DNA from: GCA-2731375 sp047518225
GTDB lineage: Bacteria; Pseudomonadota; Alphaproteobacteria; GCA-2731375
DNA: 23,081 nt
NCBI GenBank assembly: GCA_047518225.1
Contig: JAKZRK010000255.1
Coordinates: 1 to 23,081, forward strand
Direction: 5' to 3'
Shown here: positions 15,484-22,862 of the stretch, piece after piece
Layout: each line of letters starts with the position of its first letter
Numbering within the stretch: position 1 is the first letter of the stretch
The notes under the pieces: model-generated
Database searches by the model: none
Told to the model about the DNA's origin: nothing
Seen by the model: the letters and a program-made list of their open reading frames with translations, nothing else
Program-made: the position numbers and the translations under genes

Positions 15484-15771
15484 TTATAGGTGACGTATCG
15501 CATCCTGCCGTGCATGCAGCACGCGGACGACCAGGACGCCGTTGTCCTGCAAGATGTAGTAGATCGAATGACTTTTATGATCGAAGCAGCGCAGGCCGGG
15601 GCGAATGCGGTCATATGGGCGGCCCATGAGCGGGTTTTCGGCAATGGCCGCAAAACAATCTTGAAAGCCTTGGCCATAGGCTTTGGCCTGCTGTACGCCA
15701 AATGTCCGCGCAGTGTATCGCGCTATATTCCGCAAGTCCTTGGACGCCGCTTTGGAAAGCGAAATTGGCAC
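15484..15771 (-). CDS. parE: ParE/RelE-family toxin
   Basis: A 95-residue toxin of the ParE/RelE superfamily. It has the opening LSKAASKDLRNIARYTARTFG, the mid-strand NPLMGRPYDRIRPGLRCF, and the closing SHSIYYILQDNGVLVVRVLHARQDAIRHL, all typical of ParE. Chromosomal ParE toxins usually poison DNA gyrase. Translation starts at a GTG (15771), four bases after the antitoxin stop, so antitoxin is made first. The length is normal and nothing key looks lost. Confidence 0.9.
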   Translation of the reverse strand: MPISLSKAASKDLRNIARYTARTFGVQQAKAYGQGFQDCFAAIAENPLMGRPYDRIRPGLRCFDHKSHSIYYILQDNGVLVVRVLHARQDAIRHL

Positions 15772-15775
15772 AAAA

Positions 15776-16015
15776 TCAGGCCTTGGCTTCGGCGATGGCC
15801 TCCGCCCAAATGGTATCCACGGTGTCTTCGCTTACACCACTTTGCAACCCTTCATCTATCAGTGCGCGAAGTTCCCGCTCCGCTTTCTGTTGCGCATAGT
15901 CCTGCCGCACAAGATGGCGAAAAAATTCGCTGGTCGTATCGAATTTACGGTCCCGCATGGCATCACGCACATACGCGCCTAGATCGTCCGACATGGTAAT
16001 CGAATATTTTGTCAT
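15776..16015 (-). CDS. parD: ParD-family antitoxin
   Basis: A 79-residue antitoxin. The N-terminal ribbon-helix-helix (MTKYSITMSDDLGAYVRDAM and TTSEFFRHLVRQDY, about residues 1-40) binds operator DNA. The acidic C-terminal helix (LIDEGLQSGVSEDTVDTIWAEAIAEA) is the part that wraps ParE. This is the standard chromosomal ParD, with the LxxGxxSG motif typical of ParD/CopG proteins. The ATG at 16015 has GGAG ten bases upstream. The pair lies next to an amidase relic, which fits insertion of a small mobile toxin-antitoxin unit into a decaying region. Confidence 0.9.
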   Translation of the reverse strand: MTKYSITMSDDLGAYVRDAMRDRKFDTTSEFFRHLVRQDYAQQKAERELRALIDEGLQSGVSEDTVDTIWAEAIAEAKA

Positions 16016-16128
16016 GGTTTAACCACTCCGTATCATTGGCTCACCTTAGCATATAATCAGACTTAGTAGGATAAAATCCGGTAAAACGAGCGGGCAACCT
16101 ACCCAGACAGCAGACTTGTAAATGATGA

Positions 16129-16272
16129 AACTTAAGTAACGCAAGCTGCGGCGTCACCGTACCCTGCCACGGCCCGGGTCAGTTGCCGGTCGGCCTGTCC
16201 CTGATGGCAACGAAGAACTGCGAAGGCAAGGTCCTGCGCCTGGCCATGGCGGCGGAGGCCGCGTTGGCTTAA
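16129..16272 (+). pseudogene. C-terminal remnant of an amidase-signature-family gene
   Basis: The plus strand has 47 open codons ending in TAA at 16270. They contain CGVTVPC, GPGQLPVGLSLMA and VLRLAMAAEAAL, which match the usual end of amidase-signature enzymes (xxxVPC...GLPVGLQL...LLxLAxxxE). A TGA at 16126-16128 closes the frame upstream, and the preceding 110 bases show no more amidase. The rest of a roughly 450-residue enzyme, including the Ser-cisSer-Lys core, is gone. The relic overlaps the DUF1028 stop by 3-4 nt on the other strand. Recognition is by eye from a short stretch. Confidence 0.65.
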
Positions 16273-17069
16273 ATATCTTGTGCCGCGGTTCCGTTGATTA
16301 CGCGCTGCCTTGGGGGCATGCGTTCCGCCAATCCGCGTTCCGCGATACGTGCGATGGATTTGTCCTTCTGCGCCGGATTGACGGGTTCCGAGCCGGGATC
16401 AAGGGTCAACTGCCGCATCATTATTTCAGGTCCGGCAAATTCGTCTCTGATTTGACGCAATGCGGCGATAGGCGCGTCGTGGGCATCCACGCGAAGGTCG
16501 CAACGGTCAAGGCCATCATCGTCCGTCACGCGAAGGGCGGCTGATCGAAGGGGCAAGTAAATCTCGCCACCCGCATCCCGGCCCGCCTCCAACGCCCGCA
16601 TCAGCCTCTCGGCCAACGCTTCTCCCTTGGTAGCCACGAAGGTATCGCGCATGGCCTCGGTTACCATTTCGTTGTCGATGATATTGCCTAGTGCCAAGCA
16701 GTTGCTTCCGGCGGAATGGTTGTAGACCGAATAAATTTCCTGCCCGTGAAAAGCGGCGAAATTGCCGTGGCGGTCGAGCGCACCTAATTGCCGCCAGCTT
16801 AGATCCTGACCGCTGTCCACCACGGCCTGGATCGCTTCCCGCGCCGTTCCGCCTGTTTCAAGAACTGCCAAACCTACATCGCCAAGCCGGGGGTCGGTAC
16901 GGTGCTGACTTAAGAATGCGCCGCAGCCATGGGCCAAACGCACGCACCGTCCGCCAACCGCCATATTCGAGGTTGAAATGGCGCCGCCAACGGCATTCGT
17001 CGCGGGGCAATAGCCGATGATTGAGAATGTCAATGAACCAGCTCCATCAGGCCGGAGTGAAGACGTCAT
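16269..17069 (-). CDS. DUF1028-family protein (Ntn-hydrolase-like)
   Basis: A 266-residue DUF1028 protein. It has the family start LTFSIIGYCPATNAVGGAISTSNMAVG, with GCGAFLSQHRTDPRLGDVGLAVLETG following, and the mid motif SAGSNCLALGNIIDNEMV. DUF1028 members have an Ntn-hydrolase-like fold; their activity is not settled. The ATG at 17069 overlaps the LLM gene by 23 nt. A TTG at 17033 has GGAG eight bases upstream and would begin exactly at the conserved LTFSI, so the mature protein may be 254 residues. It is the last gene of the VOC-LLM-DUF1028 run; the amidase relic beyond may once have belonged to the same catabolic set. Confidence 0.85.
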   Translation of the reverse strand: MTSSLRPDGAGSLTFSIIGYCPATNAVGGAISTSNMAVGGRCVRLAHGCGAFLSQHRTDPRLGDVGLAVLETGGTAREAIQAVVDSGQDLSWRQLGALDRHGNFAAFHGQEIYSVYNHSAGSNCLALGNIIDNEMVTEAMRDTFVATKGEALAERLMRALEAGRDAGGEIYLPLRSAALRVTDDDGLDRCDLRVDAHDAPIAALRQIRDEFAGPEIMMRQLTLDPGSEPVNPAQKDKSIARIAERGLAERMPPRQRVINGTAAQDI

Positions 17070-18186
17070 CTTCCTGTTTGCCCACCAGGCTGGGCACTTC
17101 GATGGGGCCCTTGAAGGCCGTATCGTGCTGCAAGGTCGGCATCACCTCGGTTGCGAACATGCGCATGTTCAACACGCCCTGCTTGTGGGGCATGCCGCCG
17201 TAGGAGAAGTCACAGACGATATGATCGGTGCCGGTCAGGCCCTGCAATTCGGCGATTTGTGCCTTGCAATCTTCCGGCGTGCCGACGATCTGGATATTGA
17301 CATAGAATTTGGTCATTTTTTCCCGCGCCACCTCGTCCTTCAGCTTGGAATAGGTCTTGGCCATCCTGCCATAGGATTCATAGCCCTTGACCGTGGCCAG
17401 ATGGCCGTCGGAGAACTTGTAATGATTGTCGATGGAATCCCATTTCGCGCCCAGATATTGCATGGCGCGCTCGTTCGCTTCCTCCCGGCTTTCCGCGACC
17501 GAGACGTTGGTCAGGATAATCGGCGGCTTTGGCGCGTGGCCGACGCTTATGGCGATGTCGCGGAAATTTCGAATATCCGTGGCGGCTTTTACCCATTCAT
17601 TCTGCATGATGACCATCATGCCAAAGCCAAGCTTGGCCATGATCTCGGCCGATTCCGGACTGACTGACGAGGCATAGAAGCGCCGTTCGGGGTGGGACAT
17701 AGGCCGGGGCCGGATCGACATTTCCGGAATCTTATAATACTCGCCATCCCAATCGAAGACTTCCTGGCTCAGCGCCTTGGTGATCAACTGGGCGGCCTCG
17801 GCAAAGCGCGGGCGGGCCTCTTCCATGGGCACGCGAAAGCCGGCGTATTCGACGGTGGCCGCGCCCCGGCCAAAACCGAATAGACAACGCCCGCCGCATA
17901 GCAGGTCGAGATAGGCGATCTGTTCCGCCACCCGGATGGGATCCTGCCAGGGCAACACGATAACGCAGGTGCCAAGTGTAATCCGCTTGGTCCGCCCCGC
18001 AAAATACGTCAGCAATTGCAACGGCGCGGGCGACATGGAATAGCCGGTGAAGTGATGTTCCAGCCCGAAAAGGGAATCGAATCCTAATGGTTCCGCCAGA
18101 TCTCCAAGGGACAAATGTTCCGCCAACACAGCCGCATCCGAACGCCCGGCCTCTGCGAGTACGCTTAGGTCAGTACCTATTTTCAT
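17047..18186 (-). CDS. LLM-class flavin-dependent oxidoreductase
   Basis: A 379-residue bacterial-luciferase-like monooxygenase, a TIM barrel that uses reduced FMN supplied by a separate reductase. Visible family segments are FDSLFGLEHHFTGYSMSPAP (about 36-55), ITLGTCVIVLPWQDPIRVAE (69-88) and LCGGRCLFGFGRGAA (96-110). Relatives act on alkanes, cyclic amides or pyrimidines, and other xenobiotics. The ATG at 18186 is supported by AGGCGGG eight bases upstream; the frame is open for 14 more codons but starts at a worse site. The VOC gene lies 49 nt upstream and DUF1028 overlaps its end, so the three are probably co-transcribed. No flavin reductase is nearby. Confidence 0.92.
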   Translation of the reverse strand: MKIGTDLSVLAEAGRSDAAVLAEHLSLGDLAEPLGFDSLFGLEHHFTGYSMSPAPLQLLTYFAGRTKRITLGTCVIVLPWQDPIRVAEQIAYLDLLCGGRCLFGFGRGAATVEYAGFRVPMEEARPRFAEAAQLITKALSQEVFDWDGEYYKIPEMSIRPRPMSHPERRFYASSVSPESAEIMAKLGFGMMVIMQNEWVKAATDIRNFRDIAISVGHAPKPPIILTNVSVAESREEANERAMQYLGAKWDSIDNHYKFSDGHLATVKGYESYGRMAKTYSKLKDEVAREKMTKFYVNIQIVGTPEDCKAQIAELQGLTGTDHIVCDFSYGGMPHKQGVLNMRMFATEVMPTLQHDTAFKGPIEVPSLVGKQEDDVFTPA

Positions 18187-18235
18187 GGGCTTTCCCGCCT
18201 TTTTGAATTTGCCGCGCACGGCACGCAAGATGGAA

Positions 18236-18646
18236 CTAGTTAGCGGCCGGACCTTTTAGTTCGACAGTGTTGCCATCCGGGTCCTGGACATAGAGCGATG
18301 GGCCCTCGCCTTCGGCGCCATAGCGTTGAGCAATTTCGCTGGGTTCCACACCATGCTCAATAAGATAGTTTAGCAACGCCGGCCCATCAAAGGGATCAAT
18401 ACGCAGGCAAAAGTGATCCATGTTGGGACCATCGGGCGCCAATACGCCGCCACCCTTTGTGCCCAACGCGCCTGCCAGGGTCACAAGATCGATCTGTGCG
18501 GTGCCGGCCCGCAAATGGTAGAGCCCCAGGTCATCTCGACGGCGATCCAAGACACAGCCCAGAATATCGCAATAGAAGGCCAGGGATCGGTCCAATTCAG
18601 CGACCCGCAAGACCACATGATCCAATCCCAACGGTGTTATCTGCAT
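18236..18646 (-). CDS. VOC-family (glyoxalase/extradiol-dioxygenase fold) protein
   Basis: A 136-residue vicinal-oxygen-chelate protein with two beta-alpha-beta-beta-beta units. Likely metal ligands are H10 (LGLDHVVLRV), H78 (NMDHFCLRI) and E129 (GNTVELKG), and the DPDGN turn is typical. Members act as glyoxalases, ring-cleaving dioxygenases, epimerases or resistance proteins, so the reaction cannot be named. The ATG at 18646 has GGGAG seven bases upstream. It is the first gene of the VOC-LLM-DUF1028 run, 87 nt after the uvrB stop on the same strand, so read-through from uvrB is possible. Confidence 0.88.
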   Translation of the reverse strand: MQITPLGLDHVVLRVAELDRSLAFYCDILGCVLDRRRDDLGLYHLRAGTAQIDLVTLAGALGTKGGGVLAPDGPNMDHFCLRIDPFDGPALLNYLIEHGVEPSEIAQRYGAEGEGPSLYVQDPDGNTVELKGPAAN

Positions 18647-18733
18647 TTCAATCTCCCAACCACATCAATATGGACATCGCACGTCTTTGACCCTCATCAT
18701 CGACCAGCGCCCCGCGGGATGCGGGGGCCCACC

Positions 18734-21082
18734 TCAACCGCGCTTGCGGCGAAATTTGGTTGCCCTGGTGCCGGCCCGGCCGCCGCTGGAACGTCCCTTG
18801 GGACCACGGGCGGCGTCCAGCATCTCGGGGGTAATTTCCGTGGCCACCGGTTTTGGGACATAGCCTTCGCCGCGTTTGCGCCGGACCTCGCTGATCTGGC
18901 CCGCGCCACCATCCTTGGACCGGCCAACAGAACCACCACCCTTCGCATCTCGGCCCCGCCCGCCTTCATTCTCACCGCTCAGGCTTTCCAGCTCCATCTG
19001 TTCCAGGCGATGCAGTTCATCGCGCAGGCGGGCGGCCTCTTCAAATTCCAAATCGGCGGCGGCGGCGCGCATGCGTTTTTCCAGATCCGCCACATAACTT
19101 TGCAGATTGTGGCCGATCAGGTGCGTGCGGTCCGCATCCCCCGTATCCACGGTGACGTGATCGCTCTCGTAAACAGAGGCCAGAATATCGGAAATATTCT
19201 TCTTGATGGATTCCGGCGTGATGCCGTTGGCCTCGTTGTACGCCAGTTGTTTCTCGCGCCGCCGGTCGGTCTCCTCCAGGGCTTGGTTCAGGCTTTTGGT
19301 GCGATTATCCGCATACAGGATGACCCGGCCATCGACGTTGCGCGCCGCCCGGCCAATGGTCTGGATCAACGAGGTGGTGGAGCGCAGGAAGCCCTCCTTA
19401 TCCGCGTCCAATATGGCCACCAGGGTGCATTCGGGAATATCCAGCCCCTCGCGCAACAGATTGATGCCGACCAGAATATCGAATACGCCCAGGCGCAAAT
19501 CGCGAATGATCTCGATCCGCTCCAGAGTATCGATATCGGAATGCATGTAGCGTACCTTCAGGCCCGCTTCATGCATATATTCTGTCAGGTCCTCGGCCAT
19601 GCGCTTGGTCAGGGTGGTGACCAGCGCACGCCCGCTGGCCCCGTTGACCTCGCGGCATTCGGCGATCAGGTCGTCCACCTGATGTTCCACGGGACGGACG
19701 ATGCAGACCGGGTCGATCAGGCCCGTGGGGCGGATCACCTGCTCGGTGAAGACGCCGTCCGTGCGTTCCAGCTCCCACTTTCCGGGGGTGGCCGATATAA
19801 ACAGGCTTTGCGGCCGCATCACCTCCCATTCAGAAAATTTCAATGGCCGGTTATCGACACAGGACGGCAGGCGGAAGCCGAATTCCGACAGGGTCCATTT
19901 GCGCCGGAAGTCGCCGCGGAACATGCCGCCCAGTTGCGGCACCGTGACGTGGCTTTCATCCAGAATGACCAGGGCATTCTCGGGCAGATATTCGAACAGG
20001 GTGGGCGGCGGCTCGCCTGGATTGCGGCCGGTCAGATAGCGGGAGTAGTTCTCGATACCGGGGCAGAAACCGGCCGCGTCCATCATTTCCAGATCCAGCA
20101 TAATGCGCTGTTCCAGGCGCTCCGCCTCCAACAGCATGCCGGTCTGGCGCAGCTCTTCCAGGCGCACCGCCAACTCGGCCTTGATGCCTTTCATGGCCTG
20201 TTGCAGGGTCGGCCGCGGCGTCACGTAATGGCTGTTGGCGTAGACCCGCACCTTTTTTAAGGCATCGCTGCGCTGGCCGGTCAGGGGGTCGAACTCGGCG
20301 ATCTCCTCCAGATCGTCGCCGAACAGGACAAAGCGCCAGGCCCGGTCCTCCAGATGCGCCGGCCACAGTTCGACCACATCGCCCCGCACGCGAAAGGTGC
20401 CCCGGCCAAAGAAGTTGTCATTGCGGCGATATTGCAGGTCCACCAAGCCCTTCAAAAGGGCGCCGCGGTCCAGCGTCGCGCCGACCTTTAATTCCAGGGT
20501 CATCTTGCCGTAGGTCTCGACCGAGCCGATGCCATAGATGCAGGAGACGGAGGCCACGATGACCACATCATCGCGTTCCAGCAGGGCCCGGGTGGCGGCA
20601 TGGCGCATGCGGTCGATCTGCTGGTTTATGTGGGCTTCTTTTTCGATATAGGTGTCGGTGCGCGGCACATAGGCCTCGGGCTGGTAATAGTCATAGTAGG
20701 AGACGAAATATTCCACCGCGTTGTTCGGAAAGAAGCCCTTCATCTCGCCGTACAACTGCGCCGCCAGGGTCTTGTTCGGGGCCAGCACCAGGGCCGGTTT
20801 TTGCGTTCGGTGAATAACCTGGGCCACGGTGTAGGTCTTGCCCGATCCGGTCACCCCCAACAGCACCTGGTTGCGCTCGCCCGCCTCTACCCCGGCGGTC
20901 AATTCGGCGATTGCCTGGAGTTGATCGCCGGCCGGCTCGTATTCCGAAACCAGTTCAAAGGCGCGCCCGCCCTCGTCCTTCTCGGGCCGCTCAATGGTCA
21001 TGGGCACCCAGGTCGCCCGCTCCGCCTCCGCCAGGGACTGTTCGAAACTGCGGTGGATCTGTTTCATGGATGTATGTGGCAT
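18734..21082 (-). CDS. uvrB: Excinuclease ABC subunit B (UvrB)
   Basis: A 782-residue helicase-like damage-verification subunit of nucleotide-excision repair. Walker A is GVTGSGKT at 76-83, and the beta-hairpin (YYDYYQPEAYVPRTDTYIEKE) that is pushed between the strands, the DESH box (ILDESHVTVPQL) and helicase motifs V-VI (INLLREGLDIPE and QTIGRAARN) are all there. A UVR domain (LEKRMRAAAADLEFEEAARLRDEL) binds UvrC. The last ~80 residues are a basic Gly/Arg/Lys tail, longer than in E. coli UvrB. Starts at 21082 or 21067 are both possible; a TATACT at 21094-21089 would make the 21082 start nearly leaderless. Confidence 0.97.
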   Translation of the reverse strand: MPHTSMKQIHRSFEQSLAEAERATWVPMTIERPEKDEGGRAFELVSEYEPAGDQLQAIAELTAGVEAGERNQVLLGVTGSGKTYTVAQVIHRTQKPALVLAPNKTLAAQLYGEMKGFFPNNAVEYFVSYYDYYQPEAYVPRTDTYIEKEAHINQQIDRMRHAATRALLERDDVVIVASVSCIYGIGSVETYGKMTLELKVGATLDRGALLKGLVDLQYRRNDNFFGRGTFRVRGDVVELWPAHLEDRAWRFVLFGDDLEEIAEFDPLTGQRSDALKKVRVYANSHYVTPRPTLQQAMKGIKAELAVRLEELRQTGMLLEAERLEQRIMLDLEMMDAAGFCPGIENYSRYLTGRNPGEPPPTLFEYLPENALVILDESHVTVPQLGGMFRGDFRRKWTLSEFGFRLPSCVDNRPLKFSEWEVMRPQSLFISATPGKWELERTDGVFTEQVIRPTGLIDPVCIVRPVEHQVDDLIAECREVNGASGRALVTTLTKRMAEDLTEYMHEAGLKVRYMHSDIDTLERIEIIRDLRLGVFDILVGINLLREGLDIPECTLVAILDADKEGFLRSTTSLIQTIGRAARNVDGRVILYADNRTKSLNQALEETDRRREKQLAYNEANGITPESIKKNISDILASVYESDHVTVDTGDADRTHLIGHNLQSYVADLEKRMRAAAADLEFEEAARLRDELHRLEQMELESLSGENEGGRGRDAKGGGSVGRSKDGGAGQISEVRRKRGEGYVPKPVATEITPEMLDAARGPKGRSSGGRAGTRATKFRRKRG

Positions 21083-21148
21083 GATGGCAGTATAACCGAA
21101 ATTGCAGCGGTATCGGAAACGGGAATAAACCGCTAAGTTGGGATCCTG

Positions 21149-22114
21149 ATGGCAATGCTGGAACACGATATCGACGGCCGGATGGCCTGGACGGGTAGCG
21201 AACTGGCGGATGACGCCGGGGTAGTGGGCCTGGACGATGCCTGCCGGGACGAGTTGCTGGACCTGGCCGCATTGCTGGCGGCCAATCCCTTGCCGGTGCT
21301 GTCACTGCATCCCGACGATTTCGAACTGGAAAACTGCCGGGCGCTGATGGCGCGGGTGCGGCAACAGTTGGACCAGGGCCCGGGCTTCGCCATTATCGAC
21401 CGCCTGCCCCTTGAGCGACGGGAGGGGGACGCGGCGACGGCGCTGTATTGGCTGTTGGCGTCAATGGTGGCCCGGCCAGTGGCGCAAAGCTGGGACGGCA
21501 AGATGTTGTATGACGTGCGCGATACCGGCAAACGGCCAGGCAACGGGGTGCGCCCGGACATCACCAGCGCGGGCCAGAACCTGCACACCGACAACAGCTA
21601 TAATCTCTGCCCGCCGGACTATGTTGCCCTGCTCTGCCGGCAAACGGCCATGCGGGGCGGGGTCAGCCAACTGGTCAGCTTCCCTGCCGCGCACAACCGC
21701 ATGCGGGCCGAATGCCCCGATCTGCTGGCCCGGCTGTACCAGGACTTCACATTTGACCGCCAGCGGGAACATGCCCCCGACGACACCAAGGTGGTACATC
21801 ATCCCCTGTTTGCCTGGGATGGCGGGCGCCTGGTGGGGCGGCTGTCCAAGCGCATGGTGATCCAGGGCTATGAACTTGAAGACAAAGTCATGGACAATAC
21901 CGCCGCCGCCGCTCTGGCAGCGTTGGAGGCAACCATGACGGTGCCGGGCATGGGCAAGGAATTCCATTTCCAGCCCGGGCAGATCCAATTCGTCAACAAC
22001 AAGACAATTGGGCACGCGCGCACCGCCTTCACCGACTGGCCGGAGCCGGAGCGGCGGCGGCACCTGACCCGCCTGTGGCTACGCCATCAGGGCCGGGTGT
22101 TCTATAACGGTTGA
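21149..22114 (+). CDS. TauD/TfdA-family Fe(II)/2-oxoglutarate dioxygenase
   Basis: A 321-residue non-haem iron dioxygenase. The iron-binding facial triad is H146-x-D148 in QNLHTDNSYN and H289 in TIGHARTAF. The 2-oxoglutarate arginine is probably R308 in HLTRLWLR. QFVNNKTIGHAR is typical of the TauD-like branch that includes gamma-butyrobetaine-type and clavaminate-type enzymes, so the substrate cannot be named. It is divergent from uvrB with 66 nt between starts, and converges on the cupin gene with a 9-nt gap. The ATG at 21149 has only a weak ribosome site; a second ATG lies two codons on. Confidence 0.9.
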   Translation: MAMLEHDIDGRMAWTGSELADDAGVVGLDDACRDELLDLAALLAANPLPVLSLHPDDFELENCRALMARVRQQLDQGPGFAIIDRLPLERREGDAATALYWLLASMVARPVAQSWDGKMLYDVRDTGKRPGNGVRPDITSAGQNLHTDNSYNLCPPDYVALLCRQTAMRGGVSQLVSFPAAHNRMRAECPDLLARLYQDFTFDRQREHAPDDTKVVHHPLFAWDGGRLVGRLSKRMVIQGYELEDKVMDNTAAAALAALEATMTVPGMGKEFHFQPGQIQFVNNKTIGHARTAFTDWPEPERRRHLTRLWLRHQGRVFYNG

Positions 22115-22123
22115 ATTAAGCCG

Positions 22124-22546
22124 CTAACCCGGCGCGTCGCAAACTTCGGTGCCCATGTCCGCCGGAATGGAGACTTCGAGCAATTCGAAAGCGTCCGAGG
22201 TGGCGATCTCGTTGTGCGGTGTATCGCCGGGGATATACATGGAATCTCCCGCCGAAATCCGTTCCACCCGGCCGCCGGCAAATTCCAGATCAACCCAGCC
22301 GCTCAACATGTAAACCAGCTGTCCTTCGCAAAGGTGCACATGCCAGCCCGTCGGTTCCGACAGCCCGGCCGAGGACGAGGTGACCTGGGCCCGGATACGG
22401 CCCTGGCTGGCCGCCGTCACGCCAAGCTCGCGGTATTGCATGAAATCCCGCCGGCCCGGCACCATCTGCGGATTATCGGCTTTGGCAACGGCAATTTCCT
22501 GCCCCCTCGATCCACCGTCCGCCGACGCTGAAGCTTCCACGCTCAT
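22124..22546 (-). CDS. Small cupin-domain protein
   Basis: A 140-residue cupin. Motif 1 is H69-x-H71 with Q76 where the usual glutamate stands, and motif 2 has H111 in PGDTPHNEI. Replacement of E by Q is seen in some metal-binding cupins. The first 30 residues are polar and probably disordered. The ATG at 22546 has GGGGAG eight bases upstream; a TTG at 22552 is less likely. It runs toward the TauD gene, whose end is 9 nt away, so the two are not one operon. Substrate unknown: small cupins of this size are often sensors, isomerases or thiol dioxygenase-like enzymes. Confidence 0.85.
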   Translation of the reverse strand: MSVEASASADGGSRGQEIAVAKADNPQMVPGRRDFMQYRELGVTAASQGRIRAQVTSSSAGLSEPTGWHVHLCEGQLVYMLSGWVDLEFAGGRVERISAGDSMYIPGDTPHNEIATSDAFELLEVSIPADMGTEVCDAPG

Positions 22547-22693
22547 ATCCAATCTCCCCTTGCCAATGACTGAAAATCAATGTCCGGTGAATGGTAGGAT
22601 TGCCGGCCCGGCTTGGCAAGGATAATGGCCTGGCCATTGGCGGAGGCGAATGGCGGTGCAACCAGTCTCCCGCGAACTCGTCTCCGAGGCTAA

Positions 22694-22854
22694 TTCCCTG
22701 TTTAACAGGGAAAATACAGGGAATTTTTGCTGATTCGACCTTAAATCGGTGGAATCGGGCCGTCTAAGGCGTTGATATCAAGGGTAATCTAGACCAAATT
22801 CCCTACGCCACGGAATAGGGAATTATTATTGGCCTAGCAGGGAATTTTCCAGGG
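22694..22854. repeat. CAGGGAA/TTCCCTG repeat block
   Basis: TTCCCTGTT-T-AACAGGGAA (22694-22712) is a perfect 9+1+9 palindrome. A third CAGGGAA follows at 22717-22723. A second inverted repeat, AATTCCCTA...TAGGGAATT (22797-22805 and 22816-22824, 10-base loop), and another CAGGGAA at 22838-22844 complete the set; AGGG at 22851-22854 closes it. From memory, such CAGGGAAT-rich DNA is widespread in alphaproteobacterial genomes and gives rise to spurious short proteins; I could not check this. Confidence 0.75.
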
Positions 22855-22862
22855 TGATCTCG

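Noticed and set aside
18690..18733. A GC-rich hairpin just after the uvrB stop, as a terminator
   Set aside because: The stem is imperfect and no T-run follows on the minus strand.
18413..20260. A 615-codon open frame on the plus strand opposite uvrB and the VOC gene
   Set aside because: It lies entirely antisense to a certain uvrB gene and has no family motif; long antisense frames are common in GC-rich DNA.
21083..21148. A LexA (SOS) box before uvrB
   Set aside because: No GTTC-N7-GTTC or GAAC-N7-GAAC pattern was found in the intergenic region.
22694..22854. A possible CRISPR array at the CAGGGAA repeats
   Set aside because: Repeats are 7-9 bp, in both orientations, and irregularly spaced; no cas genes are nearby.
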